64,000 bases of DNA from CBINFS01 sp966250015 (GTDB taxonomy: Bacteria > Bacteroidota > Rhodothermia > Rhodothermales > DASSAV01), in the NCBI GenBank assembly GCA_966250015.1, contig CBINFS010000013.1, forward strand, positions 27,018-91,017, in the 5' to 3' direction. Below are positions 1-9,092 of this stretch, in pieces; within the stretch, counting starts at the first letter, position 1, and the number at the start of each line of letters is the position of its first letter. The notes beneath the pieces were generated by a model. That model was given only the letters and a program-made list of their open reading frames with translations. It was not told where the DNA came from and ran no database searches. Made by a program: the position numbers and the translations under genes.

Positions 1-1085
1 CTGCCCGTGGTGCCGCCCTCAAGGTCGTCTATGGCTCCGAAACGGCTGATCATACCCTGCTCGATGGCCCGCAGTGGAACTTGACCTGAAGCGTCCCAGG
101 CTGAGCTGAATCCACTGAGACTCACGGCGAGGTGTGCGTCTTCGCTCAGGTGGGTGTGAAACTTGCCGAAAAGATTGAATCGCTGGAATCCCTGTGGGCT
201 CAAAAATGGCCCGTCCGTCTGATAGACCTGTCCGGCCAGGTAGGCGCCCTGGTGGGGACCGACGTACGGGAGCTGATAAAGAGCGGTGAGCCCGACCGTA
301 TTGAAGGCCCCGCCTTCGAAACGGATGAGATTGTTATCCAGGTGATCGCGAGTGGTGAAACTGATGGCGCCGGCTGTTGCGAAGTTTCCATGCGGGGCCG
401 AATACGGCCCCTTCGAAACGTCGAGGTGTTCGATGACCTCGGGTATGACGAAGTGAAGGTCCGCGTATCCCTGGCCGTGACCGTGTGAAACGAGGTTTAC
501 GGGAATTCCGTCGACGTCGATGTAGACATCGGTTCCGTGATCGGCATCGAACCCACGAAGGAATATCTGTTCCGCCTTACCGCCCCCTGCATGTTGAGCC
601 GTAATCAAGCCTGGGGTAAGCTGAAGAAGGTCCTGTGTCGATCGCCGCGGCCGGATGAGTAAATCGAAATCTCGCACCGTTCGTGAAGAAGCGGCTGTGT
701 AGGGACGGTCGGATTGGGCAAGCACTTCATCGAGCTCGATCGTAACGGGCTGAAGCCGTATATCCACATGCGAAGTACCTTCCGATAAAACCTGGATTCG
801 CTGCTGGGTGGTTCTGAAGCCCACCAGGCTGACCGTCACGGTATAAATGCCGGGGGTTATACCAGTAATACCCAGGGATCCGTCCGCTTCCGTTGCCCCT
901 CCCGTACCCGTTTCTTCTATCAACACGTTCGCAGCAGACAGGCCTGCTCCCGTCATCGCATGTTTTACGGACACCTGAAGTGAGGTAACTGGCTGCCCTT
1001 GGCAGAGATTGACTTCAGATGTACTAACAAATAGTCCAATGGCGACAGCGAACGGAAGAAGCCGGGATAGTGAGGATGTCTCCAT
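1..1085 (-). CDS. TonB-dependent receptor, N-terminal part (runs off left edge)
   Basis: Read on the minus strand from the ATG at 1085, the frame stays open to the window edge (about 361 codons). The N-terminus is signal-peptide-like. Residues about 33-112 form a carboxypeptidase-regulatory-like beta-sandwich (VSLVGFRTTQQRIQV is typical). A plug domain follows from about 125, with FLRGFDADHGTDVYIDVDG and a HGHGQGYADLHF segment common in TonB-dependent outer-membrane receptors, then the first barrel strands. The family imports ligands across the outer membrane using TonB energy; the ligand cannot be told from this part. It lies downstream of the UDP-glucuronate decarboxylase in the same direction, but a hairpin at 1322-1360 separates them, so it is probably transcribed on its own. 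The barrel and C-terminus lie outside the window. Confidence 0.9.
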   Translation of the reverse strand, partial: METSSLSRLLPFAVAIGLFVSTSEVNLCQGQPVTSLQVSVKHAMTGAGLSAANVLIEETGTGGATEADGSLGITGITPGIYTVTVSLVGFRTTQQRIQVLSEGTSHVDIRLQPVTIELDEVLAQSDRPYTAASSRTVRDFDLLIRPRRSTQDLLQLTPGLITAQHAGGGKAEQIFLRGFDADHGTDVYIDVDGIPVNLVSHGHGQGYADLHFVIPEVIEHLDVSKGPYSAPHGNFATAGAISFTTRDHLDNNLIRFEGGAFNTVGLTALYQLPYVGPHQGAYLAGQVYQTDGPFLSPQGFQRFNLFGKFHTHLSEDAHLAVSLSGFSSAWDASGQVPLRAIEQGMISRFGAIDDLEGGTTG

Positions 1086-1434
1086 AGTGAATCATCGAGC
1101 TAATTCCCATGAGAAAGACATACGGGGCCGAAACGCACGACTCAAGCCGAATTCGGCCGCATCAACCCGAAATGGTGGTATCAACCTCACTGTTTTTCAA
1201 GGTTTTGAGGGATACCACCTACCTGGCGTAATTAAGCGGATAGTGCGTTCGTTCAATCAGCCGTGGGCGCGTCCATGGAGTTGCGTTGACGCATCCCTTA
1301 TTGGGTCAGCGGCGTCCTAAATCCCGTCAGGTATGAGTCTCCAGCGTGTACCTGACGGGAAAGGTGCCGGGTATGAAATGGTTCGTGCGACTTAGAGACC
1401 GATGGGTTAAGCTAAAACGACGAGAAGCGGCTGG
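1086..1434 (-). other. Leader region of the receptor gene with hairpins
   Basis: There is no credible gene here. On the minus strand it holds a 12-bp-stem hairpin (1322-1360) just after the upstream gene, then a second inverted repeat at 1174-1219 (GGTGGTATC paired with GATACCACC, extended by CCTC/GAGG across a 2-nt bulge) and a short palindrome at 1146-1157 (GCCGAATTCGGC) before the receptor start. The leader could be structured RNA, but I recognise no known riboswitch core. Confidence 0.45.
1322..1360 (-). terminator. Hairpin after UDP-glucuronate decarboxylase gene
   Basis: A perfect 12-bp inverted repeat (TCCCGTCAGGTA / TACCTGACGGGA, 1322-1333 and 1349-1360) with a 15-nt loop, about 75 nt beyond the stop codon of the minus-strand gene ending at 1435. 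Only a short T run follows on the minus strand, so this is a plausible but not ideal intrinsic terminator. Confidence 0.5.
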
Positions 1435-2400
1435 TTAGCTAACGTTTTCTTCTATTCGCTGCCGGAAGTAATCGAGCGTTCGCTTCAATCCTTCGCGCCT
1501 GTTGACGGAAGGCTGCCATCCGAGCAGGTTTCTGGCCCTGGTGATGTCGGGCTGGCGAACTTTCGGGTCGTCGGCGGGGAGATCCTCGAAAACGATCTTG
1601 CTGCTACTTCCCGTCAACGAAATGACCTCTTCGGCAAACTCAAGGATCGTAATCTCGTCCGGATTGCCGATGTTGACGGGTTCGACCACGTCACTGTAGA
1701 GCAGGCGGACGATACCTTCCACGAGGTCGTCTACGTACTGGAAAGAGCGCGTCTGGCTTCCGTCCCCGTAGACTGTAATCGGCTCGCCGGTAAGCGCCTG
1801 GCTCATGAAGGTGGGCAATGCGCGACCGTCGTCCAACCGCATACGGGGTCCGTAGGTGTTAAAAATCCGAACGATACGCGTATCGACGCCATGATACCGG
1901 TGGTACGCCATCGTAATGGCTTCGGCAAACCGTTTGGCTTCGTCGTAGACGCCCCGGACGCCAACCGGATTTACGTTGCCCCAGTATTCCTCGCGTTGAG
2001 GATGGATCAGGGGGTCACCGTAGACTTCACTCGTCGAAGCCAGGAGAAAGCGGGCGCCTTTCGCTTTGGCCAGCCCGAGCGCCTTGTGGGTACCAAGGGC
2101 GCCCACCTTCAGCGTCTGTATTGGGTATTTGAGATAGTCTATCGGCGAAGCAGGGCTGGCGAAGTGAAGTACGTGATCCAGGTGGCCTTCTACGTAGATA
2201 AAATTCGTCACGTCGTGCTCGATAAACCGAAAGGCCGGATTGCCAATGAGATGCGCGATGTTGTCCGGTCGTCCCGTTATGAAGTTGTCCATGCAGATCA
2301 CTTCGTGCCCCTCTTTGAGGAAGCGATCGCAGAGATGCGAGCCGATAAAACCAGCTCCTCCGGTAATCAACGTTCTTGGTCGATTGGATATTTGCGGCAT
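1435..2400 (-). CDS. UDP-glucuronate decarboxylase (UDP-xylose synthase), SDR family
   Basis: The cytosolic NAD-dependent enzyme of this family converts UDP-glucuronate to UDP-xylose. The Rossmann signature TLITGGAGFIGSHLCDRF is at the N-terminus. The family hallmarks follow: HFASPASPIDYLKYPIQTLK, the catalytic STSEVYGDP, the YDEAKR (YxxxK) active site, RIFNTYGPRM, and the late VRQPDITRARNLLGWQP. Together these separate it from dTDP-glucose dehydratases and galactose epimerases. I chose the ATG at 2400, giving about 321 aa; an upstream TTG at 2424 would add eight residues but has no better ribosome site. It stands apart from the main cluster in the opposite direction and could supply xylose to the polysaccharide. 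Confidence 0.93.
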   Translation of the reverse strand: MPQISNRPRTLITGGAGFIGSHLCDRFLKEGHEVICMDNFITGRPDNIAHLIGNPAFRFIEHDVTNFIYVEGHLDHVLHFASPASPIDYLKYPIQTLKVGALGTHKALGLAKAKGARFLLASTSEVYGDPLIHPQREEYWGNVNPVGVRGVYDEAKRFAEAITMAYHRYHGVDTRIVRIFNTYGPRMRLDDGRALPTFMSQALTGEPITVYGDGSQTRSFQYVDDLVEGIVRLLYSDVVEPVNIGNPDEITILEFAEEVISLTGSSSKIVFEDLPADDPKVRQPDITRARNLLGWQPSVNRREGLKRTLDYFRQRIEENVS

Positions 2401-3150
2401 ACTACTTTTTACGCCTCTGTTCAAGGTGACTTTTTGTGAATGAAGTGACGGGGCTGATGTTCAAAACACCCGGGTCAAGCTAACAAACGGCCAATCTGGA
2501 ATATAGATATTCGCGAGAAAGGGAAGAGTGTAACTATGGATCAGGCAAAGGCATGAAGAGGCTGGATTCTCCTTGAAGGTACCCGTTTGAACCTGGCTTC
2601 CAAAATATCCAGTCTGTCGTCAGGATACGGGATTGTTACCACTCTAAAAACGCAGTCGTGTTGGCTTTCGGACTGTGCGTCTTTTGTCCTGTAATTGAAT
2701 CGTGTCCGGCTCCGGCGCAGAGATCATGTTGATGCAGACTCATTCAGCCAGTTGTCTTGGCACAGCATCTCCATTGGTACCAAGTATACATCATTATATT
2801 GACATAAATTTATAAATAATATATACCTGCACTATTGGTTACTTGCTCTTCTGTTGCGCCGTAGGACTATCAATTTAGTGCGCCAGGGGATTTCATTTCA
2901 TTGAGGTGCAAGCGCACAAAACCCGACCTGACGGAGCAATAAAATGCATGCCGTGGATGACTCCGGAAGCAGAAAGCGCATTTGGGAATCTGCATCCTGA
3001 TGGTAATTTCGAAGATAATATGAAGCGATTCGTGTGTAGTGCAGGGGGTACTGAGGAGATTGACGAAGAGGAATCACACGACTGAAGCACAGTTTTTCAT
3101 CCCGTCCTAAGTCGACGAGGACTCTCGTACAACCTGATCGGAACCGTGCA
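2401..3150. other. Divergent intergenic region, no gene seen
   Basis: About 750 bp separate the minus-strand decarboxylase from the plus-strand secreted protein. The middle (about 2785-2830) is strongly AT-rich, unlike its surroundings, and carries a promoter-like pair listed separately. Short open frames here show no recognisable protein features. Confidence 0.6.
2799..2827 (+). promoter_or_regulatory. Possible sigma70-like promoter
   Basis: TTGACA at 2799-2804 followed after 17 nt by TATACC, in an AT-rich tract upstream of the secreted protein at 3151. It implies a leader of over 300 nt, and FCB bacteria often use other core elements, so this is tentative. Confidence 0.25.
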
Positions 3151-5829
3151 ATGAGGAAATTACCGTTACTGTATGCCCTTCTACTGTTTTCGCTGATCGG
3201 CACAGCCCACGCGCAAACAATCATCTCAGCGTCGGGAGACGCGTACGTCGAGGGAGGCACAAGTGCAAACACAAATTTTGGAGGAGCAACCGATCTTTAC
3301 GTCAAGAATAACGGAGACGAAAGCAACCTCTCTCGTGAAGCCTATTTCCAGTTCGATCTTTCAAGCTTAACCGAGGTCGAGAGTGTCAAACTGAGACTCT
3401 ACGCCCTCTCCAGCAGTGCTGCAAATCAGCCTCATCAAGCCGCCTCTGTATCCGACGACTGGACGGAGGGTTCGATAACCTGGGCCAACCGGCCCAAAGG
3501 TGGAACGGTGCTCGGGTCGTGGACTGTAGGCCCCTCACAATCGGTCGAGATCGACGTTACCTCACACGTGAGGCAGTCCATCCAGAACGATGACAACGTG
3601 CTCTCCGTTCGAGTGTATAGGCCAACACCCGCCACAGGGACGAATATCACGGCCTACGCAAGCCGGGAGCATGGAACGGCAGATTTCCGGCCAAAGCTTA
3701 TCGTTAATAGAGCCCCTCGGTTTACAAGTGAACCTGAGCTCGCTGCCACCCGGGGAAAACAGTACCTGTATGAAATTATCGCCGAGGATGCGGATGGAGA
3801 TGAACTCACAATTGCAGGGCCAACCCTTCCCGCATGGCTCTCACTTGTGGATCATGGCGATGGCACTGCAACACTCAGCGGTACGCCAGGTCCCGAGGAC
3901 GTCGGCGATCACGACGTGGTATTGACTGTATCCGACGGGCAGGGCACTCCCGGGCAACAGGCCTTTACCGTTACAGTGGCCGAGCACAATCCCCCACAAA
4001 CGGTTAATGATGAAGCTTATACCAATGAAGACACACCGGTGGACATTCCGGTCTTGGCGAACGACATCGAAACGGATCGTCCGATCGACGTGACCTCGGT
4101 GGAACTCATTTCGAGTCCGGCCAGTGGGGCTGCGGTGGTGAACCCGGCGACCGGTGTCATTACGTACACACCCGGTCTGAATTTTGCAGGTATCCTCACG
4201 TTTCACTATACGGTACGTGACGATGCAGGGGCATTGTCTGAACCGGCTGTAGTAATGGTCGTCGTCAATCCGGTGAACGACGCGCCTGTTGCGATTGATG
4301 ATGCGGTGACTACACAGGAAGAGGTCCCGGTTACCATCGACGTGCTTGCGAACGACATAGACGTTGACGGCGACGAGCTGGAGGTCACTGCAATCGATGA
4401 TGTCGTGGGAGGTGCAGCCACGAATCAGGGTGACGGCACTATACGTTTTGTACCTGAAGACGACTTCTTCGGAACGGCTTCCTTCACGTACACGGTGAGT
4501 GACGGAAATGGGGAGACCGACCAGGCCGAAGTGACCATTACCGTTACGAATGTTCAGGATAAACCGGTTGCGGTTAACGACGAGGCCAAAACGAGTCGGA
4601 ATAAACCGATCACCATCGAAGTGCTCGCCAACGATCGTGATGCCGATGGCGATGCTTTGTCTATCGTCAGCGTAAGTGCACCCCAACACGGCGATGTCGT
4701 GGTCGTCGACAATAAAGTAGGCTATACACCTGCGGCCGGATTCATCGGAAAAGACACGTTCACCTACGTATTGACCGACGGGACGGATTCTGATCAGGCG
4801 ACCGTCGTCGTCACCGTGTCTGGCTCTGATGTTGTTCCTGTGGCAAACGATGATGAGGTGACGACCGAGGAGGACGTACCGGTTAAGATCGACGTACTCG
4901 CCAATGATACCGCTGAGGAAGGCGATACGCTTACGATTAGCATCGTTAAGCAGCCGGAGCGGGGGAGCGCGGTCATCGACGATGCCGGAACCCCGGAGGA
5001 CCCGACCGACGATCAGATACTCTATACGCCGGCGCAAGACTTTGCCGGTGCCGACACGTTGGCGTATAAGGTGTCAAACCAGTATGGTGATGAATCTGCG
5101 ACCGCCGAAGTGATCGTCACCGTGACGCCGGTAAATGACGCGCCGTCAATGGTTGAGCTTATGAGCCCTGAACCGGGCGCCGTTTTACTCGTGGGCGGCA
5201 CCCTGGACGAGCCGGTCTCTCCTGGCACCCCGTTCATTTTTGAATGGGCCGCATCAACCGATCCGGATGGTGACGAGCTTACCTATACCTGGTACCTCAC
5301 GCTGGCGGATTCATTAGCGGAGAGCACGATTCTGCACAAGGTGGAGGTCGGGAATGCAACGCGAGTGGAATTGGACTACGGTACCATTGCAGGTTTGCTC
5401 GACGAGGCCGGCGTCGCCCTGGATAGCTCGATCGTGCTCTATTACATAGTCGCGGTCTCCGACGGCGAATTGTCGTCGAGCTGTGTGCCGGCCGGCATCA
5501 GCCTTACTCGTGGTGTTCTCACCGGTGTTGACGGTGCGGCCGAGCTGCCCTCAACCTTCGTGCTTGACGGGAACTATCCCAACCCATTCAATCCGACCAC
5601 CACTATCCGGTTCAGCCTGCCGGTTGCAGCAACGGTCAGAGTCGACGTGTACGACGTGGCAGGTCGCAGGGTGCTTACGTTGCCTGAGAAGGAGTATGCT
5701 GCGGGTGCAAACCAGACCATCATGTTGGATGCGACTAATCTCGTTTCCGGCCTATACATCTACCGCGTCGTAGCAACCGGCGGTAGCAGCACGTTTAGTG
5801 GGACGGGTCGTATGGTAATGTTGAAATAG
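3151..5829 (+). CDS. Secreted DNRLRE / cadherin-like repeat protein with T9SS sorting domain
   Basis: An 892-aa surface protein. Signal peptide at 1-21, ending AHAQ. A DNRLRE-type beta-sandwich at about 24-185 (SGDAYVEGG, FQFDLSSL, ITWANRP, AYASREHG), a putative-Ig domain at about 188-277, and four tandem cadherin-like Ig repeats at about 280-660 (each with VNDEA/AxDDAV, PVxIxVLANDxD, FxYTVxD). Another Ig-like segment follows to about 785. The C-terminal tail from about 805 has YPNPFNPTTTIRFSLP and ends GRMVMLK, the type A T9SS sorting signal used for outer-membrane crossing and surface attachment. DNRLRE domains include the alginate-binding CBM96 family, so a role in binding the cell's own or a foreign polysaccharide is plausible. 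No catalytic domain is visible. A strong hairpin follows the gene. Confidence 0.85.
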   Translation: MRKLPLLYALLLFSLIGTAHAQTIISASGDAYVEGGTSANTNFGGATDLYVKNNGDESNLSREAYFQFDLSSLTEVESVKLRLYALSSSAANQPHQAASVSDDWTEGSITWANRPKGGTVLGSWTVGPSQSVEIDVTSHVRQSIQNDDNVLSVRVYRPTPATGTNITAYASREHGTADFRPKLIVNRAPRFTSEPELAATRGKQYLYEIIAEDADGDELTIAGPTLPAWLSLVDHGDGTATLSGTPGPEDVGDHDVVLTVSDGQGTPGQQAFTVTVAEHNPPQTVNDEAYTNEDTPVDIPVLANDIETDRPIDVTSVELISSPASGAAVVNPATGVITYTPGLNFAGILTFHYTVRDDAGALSEPAVVMVVVNPVNDAPVAIDDAVTTQEEVPVTIDVLANDIDVDGDELEVTAIDDVVGGAATNQGDGTIRFVPEDDFFGTASFTYTVSDGNGETDQAEVTITVTNVQDKPVAVNDEAKTSRNKPITIEVLANDRDADGDALSIVSVSAPQHGDVVVVDNKVGYTPAAGFIGKDTFTYVLTDGTDSDQATVVVTVSGSDVVPVANDDEVTTEEDVPVKIDVLANDTAEEGDTLTISIVKQPERGSAVIDDAGTPEDPTDDQILYTPAQDFAGADTLAYKVSNQYGDESATAEVIVTVTPVNDAPSMVELMSPEPGAVLLVGGTLDEPVSPGTPFIFEWAASTDPDGDELTYTWYLTLADSLAESTILHKVEVGNATRVELDYGTIAGLLDEAGVALDSSIVLYYIVAVSDGELSSSCVPAGISLTRGVLTGVDGAAELPSTFVLDGNYPNPFNPTTTIRFSLPVAATVRVDVYDVAGRRVLTLPEKEYAAGANQTIMLDATNLVSGLYIYRVVATGGSSTFSGTGRMVMLK

Positions 5830-5853
5830 TGGAAGAACCGCGGAAGCGGAAAT

Positions 5854-5889
5854 GGAACGGGGTTGATCCGAACGGATCAACCCCGTTCC
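5854..5889 (+). terminator. 17-bp perfect hairpin after the secreted protein gene
   Basis: Left arm 5854-5870 (GGAACGGGGTTGATCCG) and right arm 5873-5889 are exact reverse complements with a 2-nt spacer, 25 nt after the stop codon. No U-run follows, so it may be a factor-assisted terminator or an RNA 3'-end stabiliser. Confidence 0.6.
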
Positions 5890-6292
5890 GAACCAGTGTA
5901 CCTGCTCGAATTATCGAGCGTAAGGTTAACGTAAAGAGGGGATAACCTAATGGTTAGCAGCGACGGATTGTGTTCCATTTCCACAGGATTCTCCACGTTT
6001 TTGTTCATGGGGGCTTCTCGCCAAATCCGTCAGGAAAAGGATATACTTTTGGCGCACAGATCATCCGGTGAACCGGACTTCTGGACACCGGCTCCTACTC
6101 CATTCTTTATACAGGAAGGCGCTTAATCTGGATTACGCCTGTTTGGCTCCGCTCGTAATCTTTGGTTCATAGTATCTCGGGCTTGTGCCCTCGCTGTATA
6201 GAAGAGACTGTTTACCAGGGAATGCCGAGGGTAAAGCGTCTTTTGATTCGGTTCTGGCCGTCGAGTGTGTTTGAGTTGAAAGGGGGAAATAG
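5890..6292. other. Intergenic region before the assembly operon
   Basis: About 400 bp without a credible gene, presumably carrying the promoter for the operon that begins at 6293. I cannot point to a clear core promoter. Small open frames on both strands show no protein-like features. Confidence 0.5.
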
Positions 6293-7510
6293 ATGCGGGA
6301 TCTGGGACAGACACTTGAGAGCAACCGATCAGTTAATGGTCACGTTCTTCTTCAATACCGTGGCAAGCAAACGCAAATCAGTGATGCACGTATTGCGGTC
6401 GTTCATGACTGGTTGCCCGTTTATGCCGGCGCCGAGCGAGTACTCGAACAGATTCTAACGACTGTACCTCAGGCTGATCTTTTCAGTCTGATCGATTTTT
6501 TACCGGAAAACCAACGAACGTTTTTAAACGGTAAGCAGGTCAATACTTCGTTTTTTCAGAAGCTTCCGTTTGCTCGCAGTAAGTACCGCAATTATCTGCC
6601 ACTGGCGCCGTTGGCGATCGAGCAATTCGATCTCAGATCGTATGACATCGTGGTCTCTTCGAGCTACGTAGTGGCAAAAGGTGCGTTGACGGCTGCCGAC
6701 CAGCTTCACATCAGCTACGTCCACAGCCCGATGCGTTATGCCTGGGACCTGCATTTTCAATACTTAAAGGATGGGAAGCTGGACCGTGGTGTAAAGGGGA
6801 TGCTGGCCCGGCTCATCATGCATTACATGCGCCTGTACGACTCGGCCAGTGCAGATCGTGTAGACGTTTTTGTGGCGAACTCACGAAACGTTGCCCGTCG
6901 TATCTGGAAGACTTATCGACGTCCCTCCACCATTATTTATCCTCCGGTCGACACGGAGTCTTTCACCCTCCAGCGGGAGAAGGAGAGCTACTATGTGACG
7001 GCCTCGCGTTTGGTCCCGTACAAGCGGGTTGACCTTATCGTCGAAGCATTCTCCCAGATGCCGGATAAGGAGCTGATGGTTATCGGAGACGGGCCGGAAT
7101 ACAAAAAAATTGCATCCTTGGCCGGACCAAATGTGACGATGCTGGGCTATCAGCCACACGAGGTCATGAAGCATTATATGCAGCGAGCACAAGCCTTTAT
7201 TTTCGCTGCGGAAGAAGATTTTGGGATTGTACCGGTAGAGGCGCAGGCCTGCGGGACGCCGGTCATCGCTTATGGGCGAGGAGGTGTGACTGAATCGGTT
7301 CTACCTGGGGAAACCGGTGTATTCTTCTACGAACAGACCACGAAGAGCTTGAAGGAAGCAGTGAGAGCATTCGAGAATATCCGGAGTCATTTTGACCCCG
7401 AACACATTCGGCGGAATGCCGAGCGGTTTTCAGTTGAGCGGTTTCGTAGAGAGTTCAGCCAGTTGATAGAACGGGAGTACAGCACCTTCCGGGCTAACGG
7501 AGCGGTTTAA
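6293..7510 (+). CDS. GT4 glycosyltransferase, WbaZ-like (mannosyltransferase-type)
   Basis: A 405-aa GT-B enzyme that should transfer a sugar from a nucleotide donor onto the lipid-linked repeat unit at the cytoplasmic face. The conserved core begins at IAVVHDWLPVYAGAERVL (about 35-52). The donor-binding half has SRLVPYKRVDLIVEAF, VIGDGPE and EEDFGIVPVEAQACGTPVIAYGRGG (from about 307), the E-x7-E signature in the form typical of the WbaZ subgroup. A purine-rich AAAGGGGG about 8 nt upstream supports the ATG at 6293, even though it gives about 30 residues before the usual start. It opens the assembly operon, 4 nt ahead of wbaP. The sugar specificity is inferred from the subgroup only. Confidence 0.88.
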   Translation: MRDLGQTLESNRSVNGHVLLQYRGKQTQISDARIAVVHDWLPVYAGAERVLEQILTTVPQADLFSLIDFLPENQRTFLNGKQVNTSFFQKLPFARSKYRNYLPLAPLAIEQFDLRSYDIVVSSSYVVAKGALTAADQLHISYVHSPMRYAWDLHFQYLKDGKLDRGVKGMLARLIMHYMRLYDSASADRVDVFVANSRNVARRIWKTYRRPSTIIYPPVDTESFTLQREKESYYVTASRLVPYKRVDLIVEAFSQMPDKELMVIGDGPEYKKIASLAGPNVTMLGYQPHEVMKHYMQRAQAFIFAAEEDFGIVPVEAQACGTPVIAYGRGGVTESVLPGETGVFFYEQTTKSLKEAVRAFENIRSHFDPEHIRRNAERFSVERFRREFSQLIEREYSTFRANGAV

Positions 7511-7514
7511 ATCC

Positions 7515-8993
7515 ATGAAACCTGCTGAGGTATATATCGAGTCCGGTTTGAGCGATACCCTTGCCGGTCTTCCGGCGACTGAGCTTAGTGTGTCGCGTGT
7601 ACCAAACGTCTACACGCATCGGATGTCGCCCTGGCGCTGGGGGCCGGTAGTAACCTTTCTGTGTGGAGATGTGGCCGCGCTTGGCCTCATATCAGGCATA
7701 CTGTCGGTCGCTTATAACTGGAACGTGGTTTTGAAGATAGCACCCTTGTTCGGGCTACTGGGCATTGCCTTCGTATTGTCGGGCTTGTACGAAGCGTCGA
7801 CCATGCATCCGGCAGAGGAGATACGGCGCGCGACCATTGTGACGAACATTTTCTTCGCTGCCTGTCTCGCATCGTTCTGGGTCGTTGATGCCACGGGTCC
7901 ATTTCCTGTTCGGGCCTGGACTGTAACGTGGCTTCTGTCGGTCGTGTTGTTGCCAACCTGCCGGGCAATTTTAAGGGTACTGATTTCAAGGACTTCCTGG
8001 TGGGGAATACCCGTTGTTGTCCTCAGTGCCGGTGATGCTGGCGAGGCTGTCGTACGAACGCTGAAACGCTGGCCCGAGCTGGGCTTCAAGCCGGTCGCCC
8101 TGTTGCAGGATGATCTGCAAATGAACGAGATCGAAGGCGTACCGGTGCTTGGTAAGGTTCGTCTCGCTCCAAACATTGCTACGCGGTACCGCATTCCCTG
8201 CGCGATCATTGCTTCTCCGGGGCTCGAGCACCGGCAGCTCGTCGATCTGCTCGGGCAGTATACCAAATTTTTCAAGCGCGTCTTCGTCATACCCAGCATT
8301 CGTGGCTCATCTGCGCTCTGGAGCTCGGGCTCCTACGCCGGCTTGATGGGGTATGGTGTGCGGCACAACGTCTGGAGCAGGTGGGGGCGCTTTTCTAAAC
8401 GGATCGTCGACCTCATCGGTGCAACAATCGGACTGATTGTGCTCGCACCGATTTTCGGTCTGATTGCGCTTCTCATCAAACTGGATTCCCGCGGGCCGGT
8501 CTTCTATACGCAGCTCAGGATGGGACAGGGGGGTAAGTGTTTTAACGTCTTGAAGTTCAGGACCATGTTCCAGAACGCCGACGCGATGCTCGAAGAGATT
8601 CTCCAGAACGATCCAGCATCTTATGAGGAATACGAAGTATACCGGAAGCTGCGCGACGACCCTCGAGTAACCCGTGTAGGTAAAATCCTGCGGAGATACA
8701 GTCTGGATGAGCTGCCCCAGATATTTAACGTCCTCATGGGGCACATGAGTATCGTTGGACCACGCGCCTATCTGCCCAAGGAAATCTCTCACATGGAAGG
8801 TCTTGAGCGCATTGTTTTACAAAATCGCCCTGGAATTACCGGATTGTGGCAGGTGTCCGGCAGGAATCTTTTGAGTTTTGAGGAGCGAGTGGACGTTGAC
8901 GTGCATTACGTGCATCACTGGACCCCCTGGGTCGATCTGTACATCCTCGCTCGAACTATACCCGTCGTGTTGACCGGTGAGGGAGCCTGCTGA
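7515..8993 (+). CDS. wbaP: Undecaprenyl-phosphate sugar phosphotransferase, WbaP type
   Basis: This membrane enzyme starts repeat-unit synthesis by moving a sugar-1-phosphate (galactose in characterised WbaP) from a UDP-sugar to undecaprenyl phosphate. The 492 aa match full-length WbaP. An N-terminal multi-helix membrane region (about 35-145) includes GLYEASTMHPAEEIRR, a soluble Rossmann-like middle spans about 160-280, and a hydrophobic re-entrant helix lies near 300-325. The C-terminal bacterial sugar transferase domain has KFRTMFQNAD (about 348), SLDELPQIFNVLMGHMSIVGPR (about 396-417, with the conserved Asp-Glu pair) and RPGITGLWQVSGR. It follows the first GT4 by 4 nt and precedes the chain-length kinase, the order expected in a Wzy-type capsule/EPS operon. 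The actual sugar cannot be read from sequence. Confidence 0.93.
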   Translation: MKPAEVYIESGLSDTLAGLPATELSVSRVPNVYTHRMSPWRWGPVVTFLCGDVAALGLISGILSVAYNWNVVLKIAPLFGLLGIAFVLSGLYEASTMHPAEEIRRATIVTNIFFAACLASFWVVDATGPFPVRAWTVTWLLSVVLLPTCRAILRVLISRTSWWGIPVVVLSAGDAGEAVVRTLKRWPELGFKPVALLQDDLQMNEIEGVPVLGKVRLAPNIATRYRIPCAIIASPGLEHRQLVDLLGQYTKFFKRVFVIPSIRGSSALWSSGSYAGLMGYGVRHNVWSRWGRFSKRIVDLIGATIGLIVLAPIFGLIALLIKLDSRGPVFYTQLRMGQGGKCFNVLKFRTMFQNADAMLEEILQNDPASYEEYEVYRKLRDDPRVTRVGKILRRYSLDELPQIFNVLMGHMSIVGPRAYLPKEISHMEGLERIVLQNRPGITGLWQVSGRNLLSFEERVDVDVHYVHHWTPWVDLYILARTIPVVLTGEGAC

Positions 8994-9092
8994 GAGTCGA
9001 TGAACGAGAAGGCCTCTACCAACTCTTCCGTTTTCTTTTCACGGACGCAGGTGAACACAGAAGTAATGACCATTAACGATCGCGTTTAATAT

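Noticed and set aside
1086..1300. Possible cobalamin or thiamine riboswitch before the receptor
   Set aside because: No B12-box or thi-box core was recognised; only simple hairpins are visible.
1009..1320. Plus-strand open frame of 103 codons at the receptor start
   Set aside because: It overlaps the receptor's signal peptide and leader and encodes no recognisable protein.
3841..5037. Long minus-strand open frame (about 398 codons) opposite the secreted repeat protein
   Set aside because: It mirrors the Ig-repeat codons of the plus-strand gene, has no domain character and would lie wholly inside a well-supported gene.
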